Below, in pieces: positions 24,542-32,027 of a DNA stretch of 44,368 bases. A program made the position numbers and the translations under genes. The first letter of the stretch is position 1. The number at the start of each line of letters is the position of its first letter. The stretch spans positions 1 to 44,368 of the forward strand of contig CAKZQO010000134.1 in NCBI GenBank assembly GCA_937140905.1. Reading direction: 5' to 3'. The notes under the pieces were generated by a model. That model ran no database searches. It was not told the DNA's origin and was given only the letters and a program-made list of their open reading frames with translations. The DNA is from an uncultured Spirochaeta sp. (lineage in GTDB: Bacteria > Spirochaetota > Spirochaetia > DTKZ01).

Positions 24542-24567
24542 AGAAAAGTCCTTTCTTTACCTCTTTT

Positions 24568-24620
24568 CGCCCTCGTTACTGTCCTCCCCAGAGGGTTCCA
24601 CGAGGGCGCTTGTCTTTTTT
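24568..24620 (+). terminator. stem-loop with T tract between phnD and phnC
   Basis: An 8-bp G+C-rich inverted repeat CGCCCTCG (24568-24575) / CGAGGGCG (24601-24608) with a 25-base loop holding a smaller CCTC/GAGG stem, followed by six T at 24615-24620. It looks like an intrinsic terminator or attenuator that would make phnD mRNA more abundant than the downstream genes. Confidence 0.6.
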
Positions 24621-24645
24621 GGAATATAGATTGGGGGATACGCAC

Positions 24646-25407
24646 TTGAGCGAAGCCATACTTCAAATTCGTAATCTTTCGAAAAGCTATTTTCACAAAC
24701 AACCCGTGTTACACGATGTGTCGTTAGACGTGAAACCCGAAGAGATCCTTATCATTATTGGCCCCTCTGGCGCGGGGAAAAGCACGTTGATGCGGTGCAT
24801 CAACCATCTGATCACCCCTAGCTCCGGCCATATCTATTTCAAAGGGTTGGACATACCCTCCCTTCATGGGAATCAGATGCGGGCTTGTCGAAGAAGGATC
24901 GGGATGGTCTTTCAAGAGTTCAATTTAGTGGAACGGCTCACCGTGCTGGAGAATCTTCTTATCGGCCGACTAGGGTACATGAAGCCCCTAGATGCCTTTC
25001 TCCAACGGTACGCTGCCGAAGACATCGACGCGGCAGAAGCGCTACTGACCCGGTTGGGACTCCGGGAGTTCGCCCTGAAGCGGGCAGACAATCTTTCCGG
25101 CGGTCAGCGACAACGGGTAGGAATCGGTCGGGCTTTGATGCAGAACCCCGAACTCCTTTTGGTGGATGAGCCTACTTCCTCCCTCGACCCCAAGACCTCC
25201 GTGGAGGTGATGGAAATCATGGCCGAACTGGCCAGGGAACGGCATATACCCGTTCTCGTTAACATGCACGATGTAAACTTAGCCCGGAGGTTTGCCGACC
25301 GGATCGTGGGAATGCGAGAGGGTAGAATCGTCTTCGATGGAAAAAAGGAAGAGCTTACCAACGATACGCTGGCAAAGATCTACGGAGGGGACTCATGGAT
25401 GCATTGA
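24646..25407 (+). CDS. phnC: phosphonate-type ABC transporter ATP-binding protein
   Basis: 253 residues from TTG 24646, chosen because GGGGGA lies 8 bases upstream; an earlier TTG at 24610 would fall in the terminator T tract. PhnC-type ATPase: Walker A GPSGAGKSTLMRCINHL, Q-loop MVFQEFNLVERLTVLENLLIGRLGY (the RLGY continuation is typical of PhnC), signature LSGGQRQRVGIGRAL, Walker B LLLVDEPTSSLDP, H-loop VNMHDVNLARRF. It drives the two PhnE permeases encoded downstream. It overlaps phnE by 13 bases. Confidence 0.92.
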   Translation: MSEAILQIRNLSKSYFHKQPVLHDVSLDVKPEEILIIIGPSGAGKSTLMRCINHLITPSSGHIYFKGLDIPSLHGNQMRACRRRIGMVFQEFNLVERLTVLENLLIGRLGYMKPLDAFLQRYAAEDIDAAEALLTRLGLREFALKRADNLSGGQRQRVGIGRALMQNPELLLVDEPTSSLDPKTSVEVMEIMAELARERHIPVLVNMHDVNLARRFADRIVGMREGRIVFDGKKEELTNDTLAKIYGGDSWMH

Positions 25408-26228
25408 CCCGAAGAGTCCTGAAAACCCAGGAGCCGGTCCCCACGGGAGGAATGGAAAAGGTTCGAAGGTTTTTCCGATTCTATGGAGTACAGATCCTAC
25501 TATTCCTCTTCGTGGTATACGTACTGTTTGCCCTTAGTCGACTAGGAATCAGCCCGAAACGAATTTCCGAGGGATTCACGCAGGGGAAGGTATTCCTCAG
25601 CCGCCTCTTTCCCCCTGATTTTATTACCCGGTGGGACGATATCCGCCACGACATGTTGGAAAGTCTCGAAATCGCGGTCGTGGCATCCATCATTGGGATA
25701 CTCTTGTCCCTGCCCTTGGGGCTGTTGGGCGCTCGCAACTTGATGCCTTCTGTGGTTACCTGGCCTGTGAGATTGTTCATAAGCCTTGCCCGGGCATTCA
25801 ACCCCATCATCATCGGAATCATTTTCGTGAAAGCGGTGGGATTCGGACCCCTCGCAGGTCTCCTAACTTTGAGTGTTGCGTCGGTGGGCTTCATCGGAAA
25901 ACTGTTCATAGAAGCGGTAGAAGAGATTTCCATGAAACAGGTAGAAGCGGTTCGAGCCTCGGGAGCCTCTTTTCTCAGCGTCATCCGGTTTGGGGTGTTG
26001 CCCCAAGTCTCAGCCAGGTTCATTGGTTTCGGTATGTACCAATTCGACAGCAATCTCCGTAATTCTACCACCTTAGGGATCGTAGGAGCGGGTGGAATCG
26101 GAGGAACCTTGTTCGCCGCCTACCAGCGCTTCGATTATCGGATCGTATGCGCCATCGTGCTCCTGATCATCGGACTCATCATTTTGGACGAGTATGTTTC
26201 CGAACGGGTGCGGAGAGTGTTCCAATGA
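25395..26228 (+). CDS. phnE: phosphonate-type ABC transporter permease (first copy)
   Basis: 277 residues; a cytoplasmic lead of about 30 residues and five to six membrane helices. PhnE hallmarks: SLEIAVVASIIGILLSLPLG, FINPI-like RAFNPIIIGIIFVKAVGFGP, the EAA-type loop EAVEEISMKQVEAVRASGAS, and GMYQFDSNLRNSTTLGIVGAGGIGG. It forms the membrane channel, probably as a heterodimer with the second PhnE encoded next. The start overlaps phnC by 13 bases and the stop overlaps the next ATG (ATGA). Confidence 0.92.
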   Translation: MDALTRRVLKTQEPVPTGGMEKVRRFFRFYGVQILLFLFVVYVLFALSRLGISPKRISEGFTQGKVFLSRLFPPDFITRWDDIRHDMLESLEIAVVASIIGILLSLPLGLLGARNLMPSVVTWPVRLFISLARAFNPIIIGIIFVKAVGFGPLAGLLTLSVASVGFIGKLFIEAVEEISMKQVEAVRASGASFLSVIRFGVLPQVSARFIGFGMYQFDSNLRNSTTLGIVGAGGIGGTLFAAYQRFDYRIVCAIVLLIIGLIILDEYVSERVRRVFQ

Positions 26229-27025
26229 GCGAGAACCTAGCCAAAGAATGGAAAAACCATGTGGGGCCCAAACGGGCTTTGAAAACGGTATTCTACGCCA
26301 TCATTATCGCAGCGTTGGTGGTTTCCCTTCGGAACATCGAAATCATCCCCGAGTTCCTGAAAGATACTCCCGAGCAGCTTATGGACTTGTTCCGAAGGAT
26401 GTGGCCGATCGATGTGAAGTTCCTATGGGGATTCGTCGCTCCCTCCATCCTGGAAACGATCCATATCGCCACCCTGGGTACCATCGCAACCCTAATCATC
26501 ACCTTCCCGTTAGCAGTGCTAGGGTCGAAAAACATCGTGCGTAACGAAGGTATCCGGTACGTGATGAAGTTCATCTTCGTGGCTTCTCGTTCCGTGAATT
26601 CCCTAATCTGGGCACTGTTCTACGTAGCAGTGTTTGGTCCCGGTCCCGTTGCGGGGGTAATGGCCATTATGAGTCGTTCCATCGGATTCGTAGGGAAACT
26701 ACTGTCGGAAGCCATCGAAGAGTCCAGCCGCAACCAGATCGAAGCGGTGATTTCCGTGGGAGCCCCTCCGGTGAGCGTGTTCTTGAAAGGCTTCTGGCCC
26801 CAGATCCGGCCCAGTTTTCTCTCCATCGCTCTGTTGCGTTGGGATATCAATATTCGCGAGACCGCTGTGCTCGGGATCGTGGGAGCTGGGGGAATTGGCC
26901 TCCTGTTGGAATCCGCCATCGACGTCTTCCATTGGCCTGGAGTGGCGGCGATTCTTCTCTCGATCTTCGTGGTGGTACTACTGGCGGAATTCTTGGTAAC
27001 AAATCTTCGTAAGAAGGTGATCTAA
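26225..27025 (+). CDS. phnE: phosphonate-type ABC transporter permease (second copy)
   Basis: 266 residues from ATG 26225, which overlaps the stop of the first phnE as ATGA; a longer reading from 26147 is inside that gene and rejected. Same architecture as its neighbour: SVNSLIWALFYVAVFGPGP, SEAIEESSRNQIEAVISVGA, and LLRWDINIRETAVLGIVGAGGIG. The two copies are clearly paralogous but diverged, as in other two-permease phn/ptx-like systems. Its stop is 3 bases from the convergent WecG-like gene. Confidence 0.92.
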   Translation: MSENLAKEWKNHVGPKRALKTVFYAIIIAALVVSLRNIEIIPEFLKDTPEQLMDLFRRMWPIDVKFLWGFVAPSILETIHIATLGTIATLIITFPLAVLGSKNIVRNEGIRYVMKFIFVASRSVNSLIWALFYVAVFGPGPVAGVMAIMSRSIGFVGKLLSEAIEESSRNQIEAVISVGAPPVSVFLKGFWPQIRPSFLSIALLRWDINIRETAVLGIVGAGGIGLLLESAIDVFHWPGVAAILLSIFVVVLLAEFLVTNLRKKVI

Positions 27026-27028
27026 AGC

Positions 27029-27787
27029 CTACAGTTTCCGTATTCGGTACACCAGGAGGAGCAGTAGGTAATATAGGTACACCACTCCCCGGAACACGCG
27101 CCAGGGATGCCGGAAAAGTTCAGTAAGGTGCTCACGTCCCTTCTCCACCGTTTCCCTCGAAGGGCGAATTCGTTTTCCCGAGATAATGTCGAAGGTTTCC
27201 GGGCTATAGATCACGATCGAAGCAGGCAACGCCTCCCGTTTTCGCTCTGCCCAGCGTTCCTTTCCCTTGAGCCCAGTCCCCAGGAGAACGCAGTGTGGGG
27301 AAGCTTTTCTCATGGCCAATAGGATGTCCCCTTCCACCTGAAGCGGGTAGTATCCAGGGTAACGTCCCACTAGCCGTAACCCTGGAAAGGTCTGTTTCAG
27401 GTTCTTTTCCGCCTGTTGCAGGTAGGATAGTTTCCCTCCCAACAGGTACAGGGATAACCCTTTTTCTTCCAGGACCCGAAGGAGACGGATCACCACGTCA
27501 AAAGGGTAGTACCGATGGGAAACCTTCTTCTTCAAAAAACGAGCTCCCCGCAGGATCCCCTTGGAGGTAGGAATCACCAGAGATGCTCTTTCGACCCAGG
27601 AACGGAACTCCATATTCCTCCGTGCCTTAAGGAGGTCCCAGAGGTTGAGAAACACCACCGGACATACTCCATCCTTCTTGAGGAGGCTAGCGAGGGTTTC
27701 ATCCAATTCTTCGGGGTTGATGTCGTCTATAGGGATACCAAGAATTCGTTCTTTCTTGATCCTCAAGGTTCCTGTTGCAACTTCCAC
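27029..27787 (-). CDS. WecG/TagA/CpsF-family glycosyltransferase-like protein
   Basis: 252 residues from GTG 27787; a TTG at 27766 that overlaps the rsmE stop is an alternative start. The family transfers N-acetylmannosamine-type sugars to lipid-linked acceptors at the inner membrane. Visible family features: ILGIPIDDINPEELDETL, FLNLWDLLKARRN (Asn48), LSLYLLGGKLSYLQQAEKNL, FPGLRLVGRYPGYYP and HCVLLGTGLKGKERW. The usual PDG motif with its catalytic Asp reads PTSKG (73-76), so the chemistry may differ. The C-terminus (about 222-252) is a hydrophobic, basic tail that should bind the membrane, as in TagA. It overlaps rsmE by 25 bases. Confidence 0.78.
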   Translation of the reverse strand: MEVATGTLRIKKERILGIPIDDINPEELDETLASLLKKDGVCPVVFLNLWDLLKARRNMEFRSWVERASLVIPTSKGILRGARFLKKKVSHRYYPFDVVIRLLRVLEEKGLSLYLLGGKLSYLQQAEKNLKQTFPGLRLVGRYPGYYPLQVEGDILLAMRKASPHCVLLGTGLKGKERWAERKREALPASIVIYSPETFDIISGKRIRPSRETVEKGREHLTELFRHPWRVFRGVVYLYYLLLLLVYRIRKL

Positions 27788-28524
27788 GCGGCTTTCTCCA
27801 AAAGAAGAATCTGCACTGCTGCCAAGGCAAAAACCGGTGCAGTTTCAGTACGTAGCACCGAGGGCCCTAGATACGCAGGAAAGAACCCTCCTTGTTGGAG
27901 ATAGCTCACCTCCTCCTCGGATAGGCCTCCCTCGGGTCCAATCACCAGTGCTATTTCCTTTCGATAGATGGAAAGATACTGATGGAGGGTGGTTCGTGCA
28001 AGGGGGGCCTGGTGAAAGAAAAGCCCCAACCGATCCGGTTCCGCTGGAGGGAAAAGCTCTATAATCGCGTTAAGGGAAAGGGGGGCTAAGATTTCTGGCA
28101 CCTCGAGGGAACCGCACTGTTGAGCCGCTTCCTTGGCAATCCGCTGTAGCCTTTGGATCTTTTCCTCGGGCGATTCCCATCGGGGTACGGAAAACCTGCT
28201 AACTACGGGAACTACTCGGGATACTCCAAGCTCCACGGCTTGCCGAACGATCAGATCCAGCTTCTTCCCTTTTGGAATACATTGAAATAAGGTTATTGCG
28301 GGGAATGGTCGTTCCAGCGGCCCCCTCCGTTGCACTCGAAGGGTACAAAAGGAAGGAGTAATTTCTTCCACAGTGGCATAGTAGAGGGTTCCTTCCCCAT
28401 CGGAGGCATTGAAAGAATCCCCCTCTCGTTTCCGTAACACCCGAACCAGATAATGGTACTCCTTTCCCTCAAGCCGGAGGACCTCTTCTCCATGGAAGGA
28501 AGGTGGTAGAATGAACAACCGCAT
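27763..28524 (-). CDS. rsmE: 16S rRNA (uracil-1498-N3)-methyltransferase
   Basis: 253 residues from ATG 28524 (MRLFILPPSFHGEEV); the longer reading from 28599 lies in yjbQ. A SPOUT-fold enzyme that methylates U1498 of 16S rRNA with S-adenosylmethionine. An N-terminal PUA-like domain (about 1-70; EYHYLVRVLRKREGDSF) is followed by the knotted domain with PKGKKLDLIVRQAVELGVSRV, AKEAAQQCGSLEVPEI, VIGPEGGLSEEEV and LGPSVLRTETA, the SAM-binding knot. It follows yjbQ by 4 bases and overlaps the WecG-like gene by 25. Confidence 0.93.
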   Translation of the reverse strand: MRLFILPPSFHGEEVLRLEGKEYHYLVRVLRKREGDSFNASDGEGTLYYATVEEITPSFCTLRVQRRGPLERPFPAITLFQCIPKGKKLDLIVRQAVELGVSRVVPVVSRFSVPRWESPEEKIQRLQRIAKEAAQQCGSLEVPEILAPLSLNAIIELFPPAEPDRLGLFFHQAPLARTTLHQYLSIYRKEIALVIGPEGGLSEEEVSYLQQGGFFPAYLGPSVLRTETAPVFALAAVQILLLEKAAWKLQQEP

Positions 28525-28528
28525 AGTG

Positions 28529-28939
28529 CTATTCGCGCCTAGCGCCGTTTCCCAGAACCTGCACGAAAACCTGCCGCCTACGGGGTCCATCGAACTCACA
28601 GAAATAGATCCCCTGCCAGGTCCCTAGGGCCAACGACCCTCCGGTTATGGGGATGGTAACACTGGATCCTACCAGGGTGGCCTTGATATGAGCAGCCGAG
28701 TTCCCCTCGGTGTGCTGGTACCGATCCTGGAAAGGAACGATCTTGTTCAGTTCCATTAAAAGGTCAGCCTTTACGGAAGGGTCCGCGGCCTCGTTGATGG
28801 TAATCCCCGCTGTGGTATGGGGCACGTACACCACACAGAGCCCCTCTCGCACACTAGAAGCAGATACCAAAGCTTGCACTTCGCGGGTAATGTCCACTAG
28901 TTCCGTGCTAGATCGGGTTTGCAGCTGAAGGATGTGCAT
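28529..28939 (-). CDS. YjbQ/UPF0047 family protein
   Basis: 136 residues, the typical length. All family motifs are present: VYVPHTTAGITINEAADPSV, HTEGNSAAHIKATLVGSS and LGTWQGIYFCEFDGPRRR; the histidines form a putative metal site. Members are often annotated as secondary thiamine-phosphate synthase because E. coli YjbQ can supply that activity weakly; the physiological role is unsettled. It lies between ctpA (3 bases upstream) and rsmE (4 bases downstream), so it is part of a four-gene minus-strand operon. Confidence 0.93.
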   Translation of the reverse strand: MHILQLQTRSSTELVDITREVQALVSASSVREGLCVVYVPHTTAGITINEAADPSVKADLLMELNKIVPFQDRYQHTEGNSAAHIKATLVGSSVTIPITGGSLALGTWQGIYFCEFDGPRRRQVFVQVLGNGARRE

Positions 28940-28942
28940 CCG

Positions 28943-30391
28943 CTACCTCCCTTTTGCCCCCTCTCGCAGGAACTTCACCGCTTCTTGCAGTACCAAATCG
29001 TACTCCAGATCGTACACCGGAGGGTTGGGAAGATGCCGGTTGATCTCGTTTCGGATCATCCGTTTTAGGATGCGATCCGATAGGTCAGGATTTTCCTTCC
29101 GGAGATGGTCTACGAACTGCTGGATTTCCCGCTCCGAAGGGTTGGGATTCCGAGAAACGAAGTTTGGAATCTGGCGGGATGAGATCAGTTTGGAGTAGAC
29201 TTCTGTTTCCTTTTCCGATAGGGCGGGTTCCTTTACCTCTCGATCGGGAGAAACCCCTACTTTGTCGATGGTAACCCCCGAAGGGGTATAGTAACGGGCA
29301 GTAGTCAACCGGAACCCGGTTCTTCCCAGGCTTCGCACCTGCTGGACCGAACCTTTCCCGTAAGTCTTCGTGCCGAACAGGGTTGCCCGCTTACGATCCT
29401 TCATCACACCGGCAAAGATCTCTGAAGCAGAGGCCGAGCCCCCATCGATCAGTATGGCAATGGGAATCTCACCGGGAACAATAGAACCTGGTTTAGCCTC
29501 ATACACGGCATTCTCTTGAGGGATCCGGCTACGGGTGCTTACGATTACCCCTTCGTCGAAGAACAGATCTGCCGTCTCTATTACAGAGTTCAAGAGGCCT
29601 CCGGGATTCATCCGCAGATCGATCACGAGGGACTTGTACCCGGAAGCTTGAAAGGATTCGATCGCTTCCTGGATCTTGTCGTCCGTGTAGGGGGTAAATT
29701 GAATGATGCGGATATAGCCGATCCCCCCAGGAATCATACTGTACCGTACCGTAGGCACCTGGATCACCGCGCGGGTAAGAGGCACATCGAACTGAAGGCT
29801 GGGACCCCTTCGAATCGTAACCGTTACCGTAGTTCCCGGTTGTCCCCGTAACCGTTTCACCACTTCATCGATACTGAGTTTCTCCGTGGATTCCCCATCG
29901 ATCTTCACGATAAGGTCCCCCGCCTGGATTCCCATTCGATACGCAGGGGTACCTTCAATGGGAGAAACAACCTCCACGAAGGACGCTGTTTCCTTGCTTC
30001 CTTCCGGCAGTACCTGTTTGTTGATATACAATCCCACCCCACCGAACTCTCCCGCGGTGGTATCGTTTAAGGTGCGCATATCTGGTTCGGTCAGGTAGGC
30101 TGAATGGGGATCTTCTAGACTTTCGAACAGCCCTTTCAAGGCCCCATCTATCAGTTTCTCCGCATCCACAGGGTCCACATAGTTGTTCTGCACGTACAGA
30201 TAGATGAATTGGAACAAGGAAAGAAGGTTTTGCGTCTTCCCATCTATTGCTTGCGCTACCAGAGTTGGGGCAAGGAGTAGACTTACCAGAATCAAAGCCG
30301 TTGCAATGCTTATCCCCCCCCAGGGGATACGCCGTTTGTAAGGCGTTGATGAAGACGTTGAAAGATCCTGTTCAGGATAACGGTCACTCAT
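28943..30391 (-). CDS. C-terminal processing peptidase (S41 family)
   Basis: 482 residues. One membrane anchor (about 25-47) places the rest in the periplasm. A PDZ domain (about 110-185; GVGLYINKQ, YRMGIQAGDLIVKIDGESTEKLSIDEVVKRLRG in overlapping parts) precedes the serine protease fold. Catalytic Ser is in GGSASASEIFAG and Lys in TYGKGSVQQV. It trims or degrades periplasmic proteins and lipoproteins from their C-terminus. A 90-residue C-terminal helical region rich in charge follows the protease domain. AAGGA lies 5 bases before the ATG. First gene of the unit ctpA-yjbQ-rsmE-WecG-like; divergent from the FapA operon. Confidence 0.93.
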   Translation of the reverse strand: MSDRYPEQDLSTSSSTPYKRRIPWGGISIATALILVSLLLAPTLVAQAIDGKTQNLLSLFQFIYLYVQNNYVDPVDAEKLIDGALKGLFESLEDPHSAYLTEPDMRTLNDTTAGEFGGVGLYINKQVLPEGSKETASFVEVVSPIEGTPAYRMGIQAGDLIVKIDGESTEKLSIDEVVKRLRGQPGTTVTVTIRRGPSLQFDVPLTRAVIQVPTVRYSMIPGGIGYIRIIQFTPYTDDKIQEAIESFQASGYKSLVIDLRMNPGGLLNSVIETADLFFDEGVIVSTRSRIPQENAVYEAKPGSIVPGEIPIAILIDGGSASASEIFAGVMKDRKRATLFGTKTYGKGSVQQVRSLGRTGFRLTTARYYTPSGVTIDKVGVSPDREVKEPALSEKETEVYSKLISSRQIPNFVSRNPNPSEREIQQFVDHLRKENPDLSDRILKRMIRNEINRHLPNPPVYDLEYDLVLQEAVKFLREGAKGR

Positions 30392-30449
30392 ATCGTTCCT
30401 TTCCTCTTTGGCAAGACTCTTGTGTATAGGGTACAGTATTTTTCACGTA

Positions 30450-30478
30450 TTGACCACCACTCAAGCCCTCCGTAGTAT
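30450..30478 (+). promoter_or_regulatory. promoter of the ParA-FapA-lgt operon
   Basis: TTGACC (30450-30455), a 17-base spacer and TAGTAT (30473-30478). The -10 ends 8 bases before ATG 30487, so transcription would start at or within two bases of the start codon. There is no Shine-Dalgarno sequence in those 8 bases. Confidence 0.55.
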
Positions 30479-30486
30479 TCCAACCA

Positions 30487-30888
30487 ATGTGGAAAAAAGA
30501 GAACCTGTTCTATCTGGGTTGCCTGTGGGAAGTATTCCGGTTCATTTTCCTCTTCTCCCTCGTTTCCTTCCTGTCGAGTCCCGGGGGTAGATTCATCTAT
30601 ACTCTCTATTTTCTTTGGGTAAATGCACCCCTGCTGGTGATCCCGCTCCTGTTCTTTCTTTCTGCCTTTCAACCGGAACGGATTCCTTTCTACCGCCCTA
30701 TCCTCCTTTTTGGGAAAGTATTGGAACTGATTCCTTTAGGAATTCTCCTGATTTTCATTTATTTTCTCCCCTCGGCAGGCATGGACAAATCCCTTCGATG
30801 GGGGATGACCGTTCCCATTACTATTGGATGGATCGATTTTCTTTTTCTTCTATTTCTGATATTCTATCCCCATCAACAGGAGCCCTAG
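30487..30888 (+). CDS. small integral membrane protein of unknown function
   Basis: 133 residues, about four membrane helices (roughly 12-32, 38-60, 72-93, 105-127) with short polar loops. Family not recognised. It opens the plus-strand operon with a ParA-like ATPase, FapA, lgt and the activase; its stop codon is followed directly (0 bases) by the ATG of the ATPase gene, suggesting coupled synthesis and perhaps a membrane partner for that ATPase. The ATG has a promoter 8 bases away and no ribosome binding site. Confidence 0.7.
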   Translation: MWKKENLFYLGCLWEVFRFIFLFSLVSFLSSPGGRFIYTLYFLWVNAPLLVIPLLFFLSAFQPERIPFYRPILLFGKVLELIPLGILLIFIYFLPSAGMDKSLRWGMTVPITIGWIDFLFLLFLIFYPHQQEP

Positions 30889-32016
30889 ATGCACATAATC
30901 CCTATCGCAAGCGGGAAGGGAGGGGTAGGAAAGACTCTTCTAGCGGCAAACCTTGCCCTCGCTCTGGGACAGGCGGGAAAGAGGGTGGTACTCTGCGATC
31001 TGGACCTAGGGGGGTCGAACCTCCACCTCATGCTAGGAATCCCTCCTGCCGAGGGTGGGGTAGGGGCGTTCATCAACCGTCCGGATCTTCGGCTTTCCGA
31101 CATCCTTCTCGAGACAGAATATCCCAATGTATGGTTCATTCCTGGAGATGGAGAAATCCCCGGTGCAGCCAACATCACCGCACACCAAAGGCAGAAGATT
31201 CGAAGGGCTCTTCTGTCTCTTGAGGCAGACTACCTCATCATCGACCTAGGGGCGGGCTCACACAACTTAGTGCTGGATTTTTTTCTATTTGCGGGGCGGG
31301 GAATCGTGATTACCGCGCCTACCCCCATTGCCACAGTGAATGCATATTTGTTCTTGAAGAATACGGTCTTCCGCATCCTAGGGCAGTCGATGAAAAAGAA
31401 ATCCGAAGCCCATCAGTACTTGGAAAGCTTACGGAAAGAGGGAACCGCCCTGCAAAGTATCTATATCCCCAAGCTTCTGGAACAAATCCGATCCCGGGAC
31501 CTGGAAACCTACGACACCTTCCAACGGAACATCCAGAATTTTCGCCCCCGTCTGGTCCTCAACATGGTAGAGGACCCTAGGGATGCGGAAAAAGCCCACA
31601 AACTTCGCCGTTCCTGCCAGCAGTACCTCAATATCGACCTGGAACATCTGGGAATCATCTATCGGGATGATCTGCAGGATATCGCATTAGGATCCCGGTT
31701 ACCTATCCTGATCTACAAACCCCAGTCGATCCTTTCCACGGCTATCAAACGAATCGCCGACAAGCTGATTCAGGCCGAAGGGGAAGAGGAGTCCACCATC
31801 ACTCCGATTGACGATTCCTACCAGGAGGCCACGCTGGAAGCAGAGGTGGATTACGAAGCAAAGATGGAATACCTGGAAGAACTCCTCCACACCGGCGCTC
31901 TCACCACGGGAGATCTGATCGAGACTGTGAAGATGCAGCAGATCGAAATAAATCAACTCAAGAAAGAGAACCAGTTCTTGAAAGCGAAGCTGATGAACCT
32001 CCTGAAAGGAACCTGA
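30889..32016 (+). CDS. MinD/ParA/FlhG-type P-loop ATPase with C-terminal coiled coil
   Basis: 375 residues. Deviant Walker A SGKGGVGKTLLAANLALALG (residues 9-28), then LCDLDLGGSNLHLMLG and LIIDLGAG (Walker B region), the FlhG/FleN-like arrangement. Such ATPases dimerise with ATP on membranes or nucleoid and set the place or number of structures such as flagella. About 90 C-terminal residues are added: an acidic stretch (AEGEEEST... EAEVDYEAKMEYLEELL) and a Lys/Gln/Leu coiled coil (MQQIEINQLKKENQFLKAKL). It lies between a small membrane protein (0 bases) and FapA (11 bases), so FapA and the membrane protein are likely partners. Confidence 0.85.
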   Translation: MHIIPIASGKGGVGKTLLAANLALALGQAGKRVVLCDLDLGGSNLHLMLGIPPAEGGVGAFINRPDLRLSDILLETEYPNVWFIPGDGEIPGAANITAHQRQKIRRALLSLEADYLIIDLGAGSHNLVLDFFLFAGRGIVITAPTPIATVNAYLFLKNTVFRILGQSMKKKSEAHQYLESLRKEGTALQSIYIPKLLEQIRSRDLETYDTFQRNIQNFRPRLVLNMVEDPRDAEKAHKLRRSCQQYLNIDLEHLGIIYRDDLQDIALGSRLPILIYKPQSILSTAIKRIADKLIQAEGEEESTITPIDDSYQEATLEAEVDYEAKMEYLEELLHTGALTTGDLIETVKMQQIEINQLKKENQFLKAKLMNLLKGT

Positions 32017-32027
32017 GGGCTTCACGA

